NCBI GenBank assembly: GCA_902782955.1
Contig: CACZPD010000134.1
Coordinates: forward strand, 1 to 17,821
Length of the DNA: 17,821 nucleotides
Direction: 5' to 3'
DNA from: an uncultured Erysipelotrichaceae bacterium
Lineage (GTDB): Bacteria > Bacillota_I > Bacilli_A > Erysipelotrichales > Erysipelotrichaceae
Every line of letters begins with the position of its first letter. Position 1 is the stretch's first letter. Below, piece by piece: positions 8,226 through 14,683 of this stretch. The position numbers and the translations under genes were made by a program. The notes under the pieces were generated by a model. It did not search any database and was not told the origin of the DNA. It worked only from the letters and a program-made list of their open reading frames with translations.

Positions 8226-9410
8226 ATGAATATAAAAAAAGCAATCGCGGTGACGGCGGGACTTTGTCTTCTGTGCGGCTGTGCCGGCAGTCAGGAAACA
8301 GAGCCGCAGCCGCAGGAAGAGCATACAGATGAAGCGTATGTTTCCTATGTCCGGGACGTTGAAACAGGGCGTCCGGAAAACTTTACCGCGGCCGCAAGAA
8401 TTTCATATGACATGAAATATGAAAAGGATATCCTCGACCGGTATTCTATGGATGAAGTGCTGGAAATGCAGGGTGATACCGCCCATATCCGGCAGAACAT
8501 TGACGGAAACGGCGTATATTCAGCGATCGAAGGATATTACTTTGATGGAAATCTGTACAATACCTACAACGGTATTACATATTATGAGCCGATGGAGCCG
8601 GCTGATGTGCAGGCGATGATGCTTGTGCCCGTTTCGCCGTACGCTTTTCCGGAAAAGCAGATCGGGACGATTTCCCTGAATGAAGATGAAAGCGGGAAAG
8701 AATACCGAATCAGTCTGAAGGAAGAAAGCGCGGCGGATATCCTGTTTGCCAGATACGATATTTACGGTCTGGATCAGTATAAGGATCTTACCGTCAAGGA
8801 TCATTCCATCGCAGTCAGGTTTGATGAAAATGGTTCGTATAAAGGGGAAACAGCATCTTTTACGGTCGAGCTGGAATATGAGAAAAAGAAAATCGAAGTA
8901 TCTTGTCAGATGAACATGGACCTTCTGAAAACCAATGAAACAGAAGTAGTGATAACGGATGAAATGAAGGATACATTCCGGCAGTATATATCGTATGAGG
9001 ATATCGATCCTTCCTCGATCGATGAAGGTGAGTATGTGGATGATACCGAAGAAGATACCGCCCTGGCTACATTTGAAAAGAGACTGGTTTCCCGTCTGAA
9101 TTACAAAGCGGAAGGAAACGGGGTCTACAGGAACCATTACAACGATACTGAGGAATACCGGGTCGATATTGTCAACGGTACATTCCAGTACGCGAATTAC
9201 TCCATTGTTTATACCTACAACTGGAAGGGCGATATCGCCGCGTTCAGCGGATGTACATATGATTTCAAAAACGACAAAGCCAGTTCGGGATGTGAGGATG
9301 AAGTTGTTGAGAAGATGAAGACCGTGAAATCCTATCTGGAGATGGAATTGTATTACTGCGGTCTGTCCCTTGATGCGATCCAGCAGGAATCACAGACATC
9401 CGGTTCTTAA
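8226..9410 (+). CDS. Lipoprotein of unknown function
   Basis: The 394-residue product starts MNIKKAIAVTAGLCLLCGC, a lipoprotein signal peptide with C19 as the likely lipidated cysteine. An acidic, proline- and glutamine-rich linker follows (EPQPQEE). The mature part is rich in tyrosine, aspartate and glutamate, with alternating strand-like segments (DGNGVYSAIEGYYFDG; later YKAEGNGVYRNHYN), and two cysteines late in the protein (in SGCTYDF and SSGCEDE) that could form a disulfide. The beta-rich pattern recalls LolA/LppX-like secreted proteins, but I do not recognise a named family and that is a weak inference. AAAGGAAGG provides a good ribosome binding site. The gene is sandwiched in a tight operon between the hydrolase and the methyltransferase. 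Confidence 0.8.
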   Translation: MNIKKAIAVTAGLCLLCGCAGSQETEPQPQEEHTDEAYVSYVRDVETGRPENFTAAARISYDMKYEKDILDRYSMDEVLEMQGDTAHIRQNIDGNGVYSAIEGYYFDGNLYNTYNGITYYEPMEPADVQAMMLVPVSPYAFPEKQIGTISLNEDESGKEYRISLKEESAADILFARYDIYGLDQYKDLTVKDHSIAVRFDENGSYKGETASFTVELEYEKKKIEVSCQMNMDLLKTNETEVVITDEMKDTFRQYISYEDIDPSSIDEGEYVDDTEEDTALATFEKRLVSRLNYKAEGNGVYRNHYNDTEEYRVDIVNGTFQYANYSIVYTYNWKGDIAAFSGCTYDFKNDKASSGCEDEVVEKMKTVKSYLEMELYYCGLSLDAIQQESQTSGS

Positions 9411-9422
9411 AGGAGCGATTAC

Positions 9423-10013
9423 ATGCAGGATCAGTTTCTCGAAACGATCAAAAAGAAAGCATATCTGGATGATGTGCCGATCATGAAGGATGACGGCATT
9501 GCCTTTCTCCTGGATTTTCTGCGGGAACACGAAAATATCCGCGATATCCTGGAATGCGGGACGGCGGTTGGCTATTCCTCGATCCGTATGGCGCAGATCC
9601 GCTGGGATATGCGGATCGATACCCTCGAGATCGATCCGTCGATGTATGAACAGGCAGTCAGGAATATACAGGAAGCGGGGCTTCAGGAAAGGATCCATCC
9701 ATATCTCATTGATGCGGCATCCTTTGAAACAGATACGGTATATGACCTGGTCTTTGTGGATGCGGCAAAATCACAGTACAGGAGATATCTGGAACATTTT
9801 ATGAAAAACGCAGGGAAGGGTACGTATTTTGTTTTTGATAATCTGAATTTTCACGGTATCGTGGATGATCACTCTCTTTCCGCCAACCGCAGTACGATCC
9901 AGATGGTGAATAAGATCCGGAAGTTCAGGGAAGACCTGCTGGCGGATGAGAGATTTGAAACAAAATTCTATGCGCAGACCGGTGACGGCATTGCCGTGGC
10001 ACAGCTTCTCTGA
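9423..10013 (+). CDS. SAM-dependent O-methyltransferase, TrmR-like
   Basis: The 196-residue protein is a class I methyltransferase of the caffeoyl-CoA/catechol O-methyltransferase family. It has SAM-binding motif I ILECGTAVGYSS (42-53), the acidic end of strand two in TLEIDPS (E69, D71), the metal-binding VDAAKSQY (D113) and FDNLNFHG (D139, N140). In B. subtilis the related TrmR (YrrM) methylates 5-hydroxyuridine in tRNA wobble positions; that role is plausible here but unproven, since the family also modifies small molecules. AAAGGAGCG precedes the ATG and only 12 bases separate it from the lipoprotein gene. It is the last gene before a terminator. The length is slightly short for TrmR (about 215). 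Confidence 0.85.
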   Translation: MQDQFLETIKKKAYLDDVPIMKDDGIAFLLDFLREHENIRDILECGTAVGYSSIRMAQIRWDMRIDTLEIDPSMYEQAVRNIQEAGLQERIHPYLIDAASFETDTVYDLVFVDAAKSQYRRYLEHFMKNAGKGTYFVFDNLNFHGIVDDHSLSANRSTIQMVNKIRKFREDLLADERFETKFYAQTGDGIAVAQLL

Positions 10014-10029
10014 TTCAGCATAAATATAA

Positions 10030-10060
10030 AAACGGAGGAAGGGATGACCTTCCTCCGTTT
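10030..10060. terminator. Bidirectional intrinsic terminator between converging operons
   Basis: A perfect 13-bp stem pairs 10030-10042 (AAACGGAGGAAGG) with 10048-10060 (CCTTCCTCCGTTT) around the loop GATGA. On the minus strand the stem is followed by TTATATTTA, so it should terminate the SPFH/TPM unit well. On the plus strand GTTTGTGTTCTT follows, a weaker tail that still suits the end of the methyltransferase operon. Confidence 0.9.
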
Positions 10061-10078
10061 GTGTTCTTATGATGCGGA

Positions 10079-10924
10079 TCAGAAATGTCCGCTGCTGTGG
10101 GAGAAACCGCCGCTGTTTATGCTGGTTCCCCCGCTGTGCCCGCCGCCGTCGCTCTTATCGGGGATATGGGTGACGACACGGGTGCTGTACATGAAGGATT
10201 CCGTTGACTGTGTCAGGCGGAAGCTGTTCTTCAGTACATATCCGGACGCGTCGTGTTTCAGACCTGTCGTTTTATTTTTGCCTTTGAGTCCGAGGCAGGT
10301 AAGCAGTCCGACAAATCCGGGGAGACCGAATGTCACACCGGTCTTCAGGCTCTTTTCGGCTTCTTTCCTTCTGGCTTCTTCCGCTTCCTTCTGGGCAATG
10401 TAGACAGGATCGGTGTCGTAATCGAACGGTGTTCCTGCTTCTTCGTATAAGAGCTTCTCATCCGCCTGGGAAATGAATTCATTGAAGGCGGAATAGTAAT
10501 CGTTGTCCCTGAGATACGGGATGAACGCATCGACCATCACATCTTTAGCGTGATCCGTAAATGCCCTGTTTGCCTTGTTTCCGTAGGCAAGTACATCATA
10601 GGATCTGTCATCCATCGCAAGCAGCAGCATCACCCCGTTTTTTTCAGGTCCGTATCCGAGGTCTTCACCTTTATAGATGTATTCGGAGAACTCTTCGACA
10701 TCGTAGAATCCCTGTGTATCCGGGAAGACACGGATATATATGCCGCATTCATGCTCATTGCTGAGGGACTGTGCCCGCTCATTCAGAAGGGAGATGATCT
10801 CCTCATTCCCGTAGAGTACGCCGTAGTCATCACGCACATATTCATTGCTGTCGGAACGGATCGGGATCAGACAGATGAAGAATAAGGCAAATACAGAAAG
10901 TATAAGATAACGCAGTCTCTTCAT
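10079..10924 (-). CDS. TPM-domain membrane protein, YdjH/YgcG-like
   Basis: This 281-residue protein begins with a hydrophobic signal/anchor (about residues 5-22). A TPM domain (roughly 30-160) follows, with VRDDYGVLY, VMLLLAMDDRSYDVLAYGN and the helical FIPYLRDNDYYSAFNEF. A charged glutamate/arginine stretch (KEAEEARRKEAEK) leads to a second hydrophobic segment (about 195-212) and a tail rich in serine, glycine and histidine (GGGHSGGTSINSGGFSHSSGHF in parts). That tail is typical of YgcG-type proteins. In B. subtilis, YdjH with YdjG anchors the SPFH protein YdjI at the membrane. The start lies one base after the stop of the zinc-ribbon gene (TGA, C, ATG), so translation is probably coupled. 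Enzyme activity is not evident. Confidence 0.83.
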   Translation of the reverse strand: MKRLRYLILSVFALFFICLIPIRSDSNEYVRDDYGVLYGNEEIISLLNERAQSLSNEHECGIYIRVFPDTQGFYDVEEFSEYIYKGEDLGYGPEKNGVMLLLAMDDRSYDVLAYGNKANRAFTDHAKDVMVDAFIPYLRDNDYYSAFNEFISQADEKLLYEEAGTPFDYDTDPVYIAQKEAEEARRKEAEKSLKTGVTFGLPGFVGLLTCLGLKGKNKTTGLKHDASGYVLKNSFRLTQSTESFMYSTRVVTHIPDKSDGGGHSGGTSINSGGFSHSSGHF

Positions 10925-10925
10925 G

Positions 10926-12020
10926 TCAGATTATTCCTCCCAGCAGCACGAAGTACAGCACTGCCATCAGCACAGCTGTGATAACGATAAAGTACAGGAA
11001 GAATTTACCGTAATCGACAGGCAGGTCTCCGACCATCTTTCCTGTCTGCCCGTTCATGGCAAACAGATAGCTCTTTCCGTTCCATCTTGTCGAAAGCATC
11101 CATACCGGGAAGAAGGCATAGTGGATCTTTTCCCCGACAATGTTGATATGTTCTCTTTCGGTGGTAACGGAAGCGAATCCGTTGACGCTGGCGCGGATCG
11201 AAGAAGACGTCGTGTTCCTCATCCGGTTTTCCGCCCTGTCCGCATCCTGCTCCGCTGTAACATCATACTTATCTGCGAGATATCCCGGCAGATAACTCAG
11301 TTCGAAGGGAACCATTTCCTTGTAGTTGAACGGTTCGATGGAATCCATGAACTCATCCGGCATCTTGCTGGAAGCGTCAGCCGGCACATACTGGAATGCG
11401 ACTTCACCCTGGCGGATGATCTTGTAGTGATCGGTCACGGTGACCTGGTCTCTTCCGGATATGTGGCTGTGTACGCGGGTGCCGCGGAATTCCATATGCG
11501 CGTCAGCTGTTCCGTCATAGAGCCAGAACGGAACGTATACACCTTTGATCTCTTCGATATGATTGGTTTTGGAAAATGCGGACGGCAGAAGTGGCTTTCC
11601 CTGATAGAAGGAATTCAGCTTCTTGATGGCCGCTTTCTTATCAAGTTTGAACGGAATGACGTAATCCGGTTTCAGGGCGCCGGAGAACTGTGCCGGAACG
11701 ATCGTCGGGTTGCCGCAGTACGGGCAGCTTGTCGCGGCGGTATGTTCGTCGCAGATCAGCTGGGCACCGCAGGACGGACAGGACCAGGCACGCATGTGCT
11801 GCTTTTCCTCTTCGCTCCACTGGAGAGTCTCGATATTCGCTTCGATGTTTTCGGCACCGACAGATACCGCTTCTTCATTCTGTTCCTTAAAGTAAGCAAG
11901 TGCTTCTTCGTTTGTGAATTCGGAACCGCAGTAGTCACACTTCAGCCGCTGGCTCTGCGAATCAAAATGCAGAGGGCCGCTGCAGTTGGGACACTGGTAG
12001 TTCGTTACCTGATTAGGCAT
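10926..12020 (-). CDS. Zinc-ribbon membrane protein, YdjG-like
   Basis: This 364-residue protein has two N-terminal zinc ribbons: C10/C13 with C28/C31 (CPNC, CDYC) and C81/C84 with C99/C102 (CPSC, CPYC). Between them lies a polar segment. A large domain (about 110-330) follows with VYVPFWLYDGTADAHMEF and PVWMLSTRWNGKSYLFAMNGQ, and one C-terminal transmembrane helix (about 338-360). This matches the architecture I associate with B. subtilis YdjG, part of the YdjGHI complex linked to PspA. Although such ribbons are often annotated as TFIIB or PriA-like, nothing supports a role in transcription or replication. TTGGAGGCG provides the ribosome binding site. It lies between the SPFH gene (110-base gap with hairpins) and the TPM gene (one-base gap). 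Confidence 0.83.
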   Translation of the reverse strand: MPNQVTNYQCPNCSGPLHFDSQSQRLKCDYCGSEFTNEEALAYFKEQNEEAVSVGAENIEANIETLQWSEEEKQHMRAWSCPSCGAQLICDEHTAATSCPYCGNPTIVPAQFSGALKPDYVIPFKLDKKAAIKKLNSFYQGKPLLPSAFSKTNHIEEIKGVYVPFWLYDGTADAHMEFRGTRVHSHISGRDQVTVTDHYKIIRQGEVAFQYVPADASSKMPDEFMDSIEPFNYKEMVPFELSYLPGYLADKYDVTAEQDADRAENRMRNTTSSSIRASVNGFASVTTEREHINIVGEKIHYAFFPVWMLSTRWNGKSYLFAMNGQTGKMVGDLPVDYGKFFLYFIVITAVLMAVLYFVLLGGII

Positions 12021-12053
12021 ATGCTCGCCTCCAATCTCATGTCGTGTGTATGG

Positions 12054-12070
12054 GCAGGGAATATCCCTGC
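12054..12070 (-). other. Hairpin in the leader of the zinc-ribbon gene
   Basis: GCAGGGA (12054-12060) and TCCCTGC (12064-12070) form a perfect 7-bp stem with a three-base loop (ATA on the plus strand). It lies between the larger hairpin at 12075-12105 and the ribosome binding site at 12028-12032. No T tract follows, so it is more likely a leader or processing structure than a terminator. Confidence 0.55.
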
Positions 12071-12074
12071 GGAG

Positions 12075-12105
12075 AAAGAATCCGGATCATGAACCCGGAT
12101 TCTTT
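12075..12105 (-). terminator. Attenuator-like hairpin between the SPFH and zinc-ribbon genes
   Basis: AAAGAATCCGG (12075-12085) pairs perfectly with CCGGATTCTTT (12095-12105), an 11-bp stem with a nine-base loop. On the minus strand the 3' arm ends in TCTTT and then CTCCG, a short T run, so termination should be partial at best. It lies 25 bases beyond the SPFH stop codon and could lower expression of the two membrane partners relative to the SPFH protein. Confidence 0.55.
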
Positions 12106-12130
12106 TGCATTTCAAAACTTCAATGGATTA

Positions 12131-13327
12131 TTATTCCGGTTTCTTTGTGCCGCATGTGCCGCAGAAGTTACCGTCGTTTTCCTTGCCGCAGGTCGGGCAG
12201 ATCCATTTGGCGGTGCCGGGTCTTGTTTCACCGCAGTTGGAGCAGAAGTTGCCGTCATTTTCTTTTCCGCACTTCGGGCAGATCCATGTGTCGGCTTTCG
12301 GGGCAGCTGCTGTTTCTGCTGCTTTCTGCTGTGCACCGATGGTGAACAGGTCTGCAGCGCTTGCGCCGCCGCCTGCCTGCTGGGCCATGTTGACATTCAT
12401 GAAGCCAACGCCTGCGCCTGCAGCGTTGTTGGCAGCGTCCTTGATTGCCTGGTCATGGGCAGCCTGTGTCTGGGAAGCAGCGAGATTTGCATTTGCGTAG
12501 AACTGGGCGTTCTTAAGTCTTTCTTCATCCTTTTCGTCTGCCTTGATGCTGGCAACGCCGATGGATACGATCTCGATACCGCGCAGCTCTCTCCACTTGA
12601 CAGAGAGTTCTTCCTTCAGTGCTTCGCAGAGTTCTGTTGTGTGTCCCGGCAGGGAGCTGTAGCGGATACCCTGTTCGGAGATCTTTGCGAATGCCGGCTG
12701 GAGAGCCTGGAGCAGTTCTGTCTTCATTGCGGATTCAAGCGCGTCTGTCCTGTATTCGCCTCTGAAGTTTCCGCATACCTTTGTATAGAATGTGATCGGG
12801 TCTACAACTTTGTAGGAGTATTCGCCGAAGCACTTCACGGAAATATCAACATCGAGGCCTGTGTTCTTGTCAACAACGCGGAACGGTACCGGTGCCGGTG
12901 TGCCGTATTTGTTGCCGATGAGTTCCTTTGTGTTGAAGTAGTAAACACGCTGGTCCTGTGCCGGCTGTCCGCCGAATTCGAAACGCTTGCCGAGTTCTGC
13001 GAAAACCTGCTTGATGGAATCGCCGAGGTTTCCTGTGAAGATGGACGGAGCGATCGTATTGTCATACTTGAATTCGCCTGGTTCCGCACAGATTTCAACA
13101 ACCTGTCCCTGTTCGACAATGACCATGCACTGTCCGTCAGCGACGACGATCATAGAACCGTTTGTGATAACATTATCGTTTCCGGCATTGCTTGAAAAAC
13201 CGGATGTCTTTTTGTGTCCCTGTACAGCAATTACGTCTGCCGGTAATGCATCACAGTAAAAATACTCTTTCCATTGATCTCTGGCAGTTGAGCCAGCAGC
13301 GCTTAATGCAGCTAAAATTAAACCCAT
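12131..13327 (-). CDS. SPFH-domain protein with tandem C-terminal zinc ribbons, YdjI-like
   Basis: The 398-residue protein begins MGLILAALSAAGSTARDQW, then has an SPFH/band-7 type domain (about 25-270) of the group often labelled virion core protein. This domain includes VIVEQGQVVEICAEPGEFKYD and the helical IEIVSIGVASIKADEKDEERLKNAQ region. An alanine-, glycine- and glutamine-rich linker (about 280-345) leads to two zinc ribbons: C350/C353/C362/C365 and C377/C380/C389/C392. It lacks a real transmembrane helix and is probably held at the membrane by its operon partners. In B. subtilis, YdjI links the YdjGH membrane complex to PspA. GGGAGAGGAG is the ribosome binding site, and a good promoter lies upstream. 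The annotation as an SPFH protein is firm; the role is inferred from B. subtilis. Confidence 0.87.
   Translation of the reverse strand: MGLILAALSAAGSTARDQWKEYFYCDALPADVIAVQGHKKTSGFSSNAGNDNVITNGSMIVVADGQCMVIVEQGQVVEICAEPGEFKYDNTIAPSIFTGNLGDSIKQVFAELGKRFEFGGQPAQDQRVYYFNTKELIGNKYGTPAPVPFRVVDKNTGLDVDISVKCFGEYSYKVVDPITFYTKVCGNFRGEYRTDALESAMKTELLQALQPAFAKISEQGIRYSSLPGHTTELCEALKEELSVKWRELRGIEIVSIGVASIKADEKDEERLKNAQFYANANLAASQTQAAHDQAIKDAANNAAGAGVGFMNVNMAQQAGGGASAADLFTIGAQQKAAETAAAPKADTWICPKCGKENDGNFCSNCGETRPGTAKWICPTCGKENDGNFCGTCGTKKPE
12134..12286 (-). repeat. 81-base tandem duplication encoding two zinc ribbons
   Basis: Two near-identical units lie in the 3' end of the SPFH gene, each starting with a W-I-C-P codon block, at 12286 and 12205, exactly 81 bases (27 codons) apart. 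The encoded units share W-I-C-P-x-C-G-K-E-N-D-G-N-F-C-x-x-C-G. Differences are mostly silent or in the variable ribbon positions. The second unit is cut short by the gene end. Confidence 0.85.
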
Positions 13328-13343
13328 TATTATTCTCCTCTCC

Positions 13344-13360
13344 CAGTAATATATTTACTG
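13344..13360. promoter_or_regulatory. 17-bp dyad, possible operator, in the SPFH gene leader
   Basis: CAGTAA (13344-13349) and TTACTG (13355-13360) are perfect inverted copies around TATAT. The dyad lies between the predicted transcription start (near 13367) and the ribosome binding site of the SPFH gene, a classic repressor-operator position. No cognate regulator is identifiable in the window. Confidence 0.5.
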
Positions 13361-13373
13361 AATGTACATAAAA

Positions 13374-13402
13374 ATTCTATCATTGAAAAACTTGCAGTGC
13401 AA
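13374..13402 (-). promoter_or_regulatory. Sigma-A-type promoter of the SPFH/zinc-ribbon/TPM unit
   Basis: Read on the minus strand, TTGCAC (13402-13397) and TAGAAT (13379-13374) are separated by 17 bases. This is four of six -35 and five of six -10 consensus matches at ideal spacing. The predicted start near 13367 leaves a leader of about 40 bases. It does not resemble a SigW promoter (which would have AAC before CGTA), unlike what is known for ydjFGHI in B. subtilis. Confidence 0.7.
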
Positions 13403-13499
13403 TTATGCAGATATACAGAATTTCTTATTTTAAAAATCTTGAAATTCATTGAAGAACACCCTGCGGACAGGAACCGTTTAAAATTAATAAAAAAGATAG

Positions 13500-13528
13500 T
13501 TGACAGAATGTAAGCGGTATCATATATT
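13500..13528 (+). promoter_or_regulatory. Near-consensus promoter of the LacI-family regulator
   Basis: A perfect -35 TTGACA (13500-13505) is followed after 17 bases by TATATT (13523-13528), one change from TATAAT. Transcription should start near 13535, which means a TTG at 13533 cannot be the start codon and the ATG at 13587 must be used. Confidence 0.88.
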
Positions 13529-13533
13529 GTAAT

Positions 13534-13547
13534 TGGAAACGTTAACG
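13534..13547 (+). promoter_or_regulatory. LacI/CcpA-type operator-like site 1
   Basis: TGGAAACGTTAACG has the central CG and flanking symmetry of LacI-family operators and matches 8 of the 10 defined positions of the catabolite-responsive consensus TGWNANCGNTNWCA. It spans the predicted transcription start of the regulator gene, so binding would block initiation. Confidence 0.6.
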
Positions 13548-13557
13548 GAAATGATAA

Positions 13558-13571
13558 CGATAGCGTTTACG
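13558..13571 (-). promoter_or_regulatory. LacI/CcpA-type operator-like site 2
   Basis: On the minus strand the sequence CGTAAACGCTATCG matches 8 of 10 defined positions of TGWNANCGNTNWCA; on the plus strand it contains AACGATAGCGTT. Its centre is 24 bases from that of site 1, in the leader before the ATG at 13587. The pair suggests autoregulation or CcpA control. Confidence 0.55.
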
Positions 13572-13586
13572 GAAAGCAGTGCAGAT

Positions 13587-14609
13587 ATGACAACGATAAA
13601 AGATATTGCCAGATTATCCGGCTACAGCGTAGGTACTGTGTCCCGGGTTCTGAACAATCATCCGGATGTGAGTCAGAAAGCAAAAGAGACCATCAACCGA
13701 ATCATCGAGCAGGAAAACTTCCAGCCCAATTCGAATGCCAAATTACTGAAACAGGCAACGACCACAAGCGCGGTCACCGTTTTTGTTAAGGGAATGAAGA
13801 ATGTGTTCTTCGAAACCTTGCTTGAAAAGATTCAGGAAGCATTCAAGGAAAACGGGGAGGAAGTCAGCGTCGTATTTCTGGATGAACAGGCGAATGAAGT
13901 GGAAACGGCCCTGCAGATATGTACGGAGAGAAAGCCCAAGGGAATCATATTCCTGGGCGGCAACATGAAGTATTTCCGCGAGGATTTCGGGAAGATCAAT
14001 ACGCAGAGCGTGCTTGTAACGGTAGATGCTTCCTCACTTCCTTATGAGAATCTGTCCAGTTTCGCAACGGATGATGTCAAAGGTGCAGAAGATGCCGTTC
14101 ACTGCCTTGTAAGAAAGGGGCACCGGAAGATCGGTATCGTAGGCGGAAGCCGGGACCTGAAGGACGGGCTCGTAAGCGCCGACAGACTGAACGGTGCGCT
14201 GGAAATCCTGAAGAAAAACAAAATACCGTTCTCGTTTGAAGAAAACTACGAACCGAGCAGGTTTTCCATGAATGCGGGATACGCCGCCACCAGGAAACTG
14301 CTGGAGAAGAACGGGGAGATAACCGGGATCTTCGCCCTGAGCGACATGGTCGCCGTCGGAGCCTTAAGAGCGATCGAGGATGCAGGGCTGCGGGTGCCGG
14401 AAGATATTTCACTGATCGGCTATGACGGCATAGAATACACACGCTATGCGGTTCCGCGTATTGCGACCATCCGGCAGGACATAGATCTCCTGGCAAGGAA
14501 AACGGTGGAGGATCTTCTCTTCAGGATCAGTTATCCGAGAGGATGTGTCCATGAAAAAGTTCCGTACCGTGTCATTACGGGAGAAAGCATCGCGGAATAT
14601 AAACACTGA
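13587..14609 (+). CDS. LacI-family transcriptional regulator (probable sugar-uptake repressor)
   Basis: This 340-residue regulator begins MTTIKDIARLSGYSVGTVSRVLNN, the LacI helix-turn-helix. A hinge with NSNAKLLKQ lies near residue 50, and a periplasmic-binding-protein-like effector domain (about 60-340) ends with ALSDMVAVGALRAIEDAG and ISLIGYDGIEYT. It should bind DNA as a dimer and respond to a sugar. The nearby maltose-type transporter suggests a MalR-like role, by inference. An upstream in-frame TTG (13533) lies before the predicted transcription start, so ATG 13587 is chosen; GGAAAG (13571-13576) is a modest ribosome binding site. Two operator-like sites lie in its own leader. The transporter genes follow on the same strand. 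Confidence 0.9.
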   Translation: MTTIKDIARLSGYSVGTVSRVLNNHPDVSQKAKETINRIIEQENFQPNSNAKLLKQATTTSAVTVFVKGMKNVFFETLLEKIQEAFKENGEEVSVVFLDEQANEVETALQICTERKPKGIIFLGGNMKYFREDFGKINTQSVLVTVDASSLPYENLSSFATDDVKGAEDAVHCLVRKGHRKIGIVGGSRDLKDGLVSADRLNGALEILKKNKIPFSFEENYEPSRFSMNAGYAATRKLLEKNGEITGIFALSDMVAVGALRAIEDAGLRVPEDISLIGYDGIEYTRYAVPRIATIRQDIDLLARKTVEDLLFRISYPRGCVHEKVPYRVITGESIAEYKH

Positions 14610-14616
14610 CGGATTC

Positions 14617-14644
14617 AATCCTGGATAAACTGCTTATCCGGATT
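14617..14644 (+). other. Stem-loop between the regulator and the binding-protein gene
   Basis: AATCC and GGATAA (14617-14628, with T14622 bulged) pair with TTATCC and GGATT (14634-14644) around the loop ACTGC, an 11-bp stem. It begins eight bases after the regulator stop codon. A-rich sequence follows rather than a T tract, so it is a poor plus-strand terminator and may instead stabilise or separate the downstream transcript. No clear promoter for the binding-protein gene was seen in this 74-base gap. Confidence 0.6.
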
Positions 14645-14683
14645 CCAATAGTAAAAAAATCGATTGCATATGGAGGAAAGAAA

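Noticed and set aside
10926..12020. Zinc-ribbon gene as a TFIIB-like or PriA-like factor
   Set aside because: Only the ribbons resemble those proteins; there is no helicase or cyclin fold sign, and the C-terminal membrane helix and neighbours point to the YdjG-type role.
10923..12092. Long plus-strand frame of 389 codons opposite the zinc-ribbon gene
   Set aside because: It is fully antisense to a gene with a good ribosome binding site, zinc ribbons and a membrane helix; its own product shows no domain and no upstream ribosome binding site.
12044..13195. Long plus-strand frame of 383 codons opposite the SPFH gene
   Set aside because: It is a cysteine- and alanine-rich shadow of the SPFH gene, which has its own promoter, ribosome binding site and recognisable domains.
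13533..13586. TTG start adding 18 residues to the LacI-family regulator
   Set aside because: It lies before the predicted transcription start and inside operator-like DNA; the family N-terminus begins at ATG 13587.
14657..14669. Possible LacI/cre-type site around ATCGAT before the binding-protein gene
   Set aside because: It has the central CG but misses several conserved positions of the consensus, much weaker than the two sites in the regulator leader.
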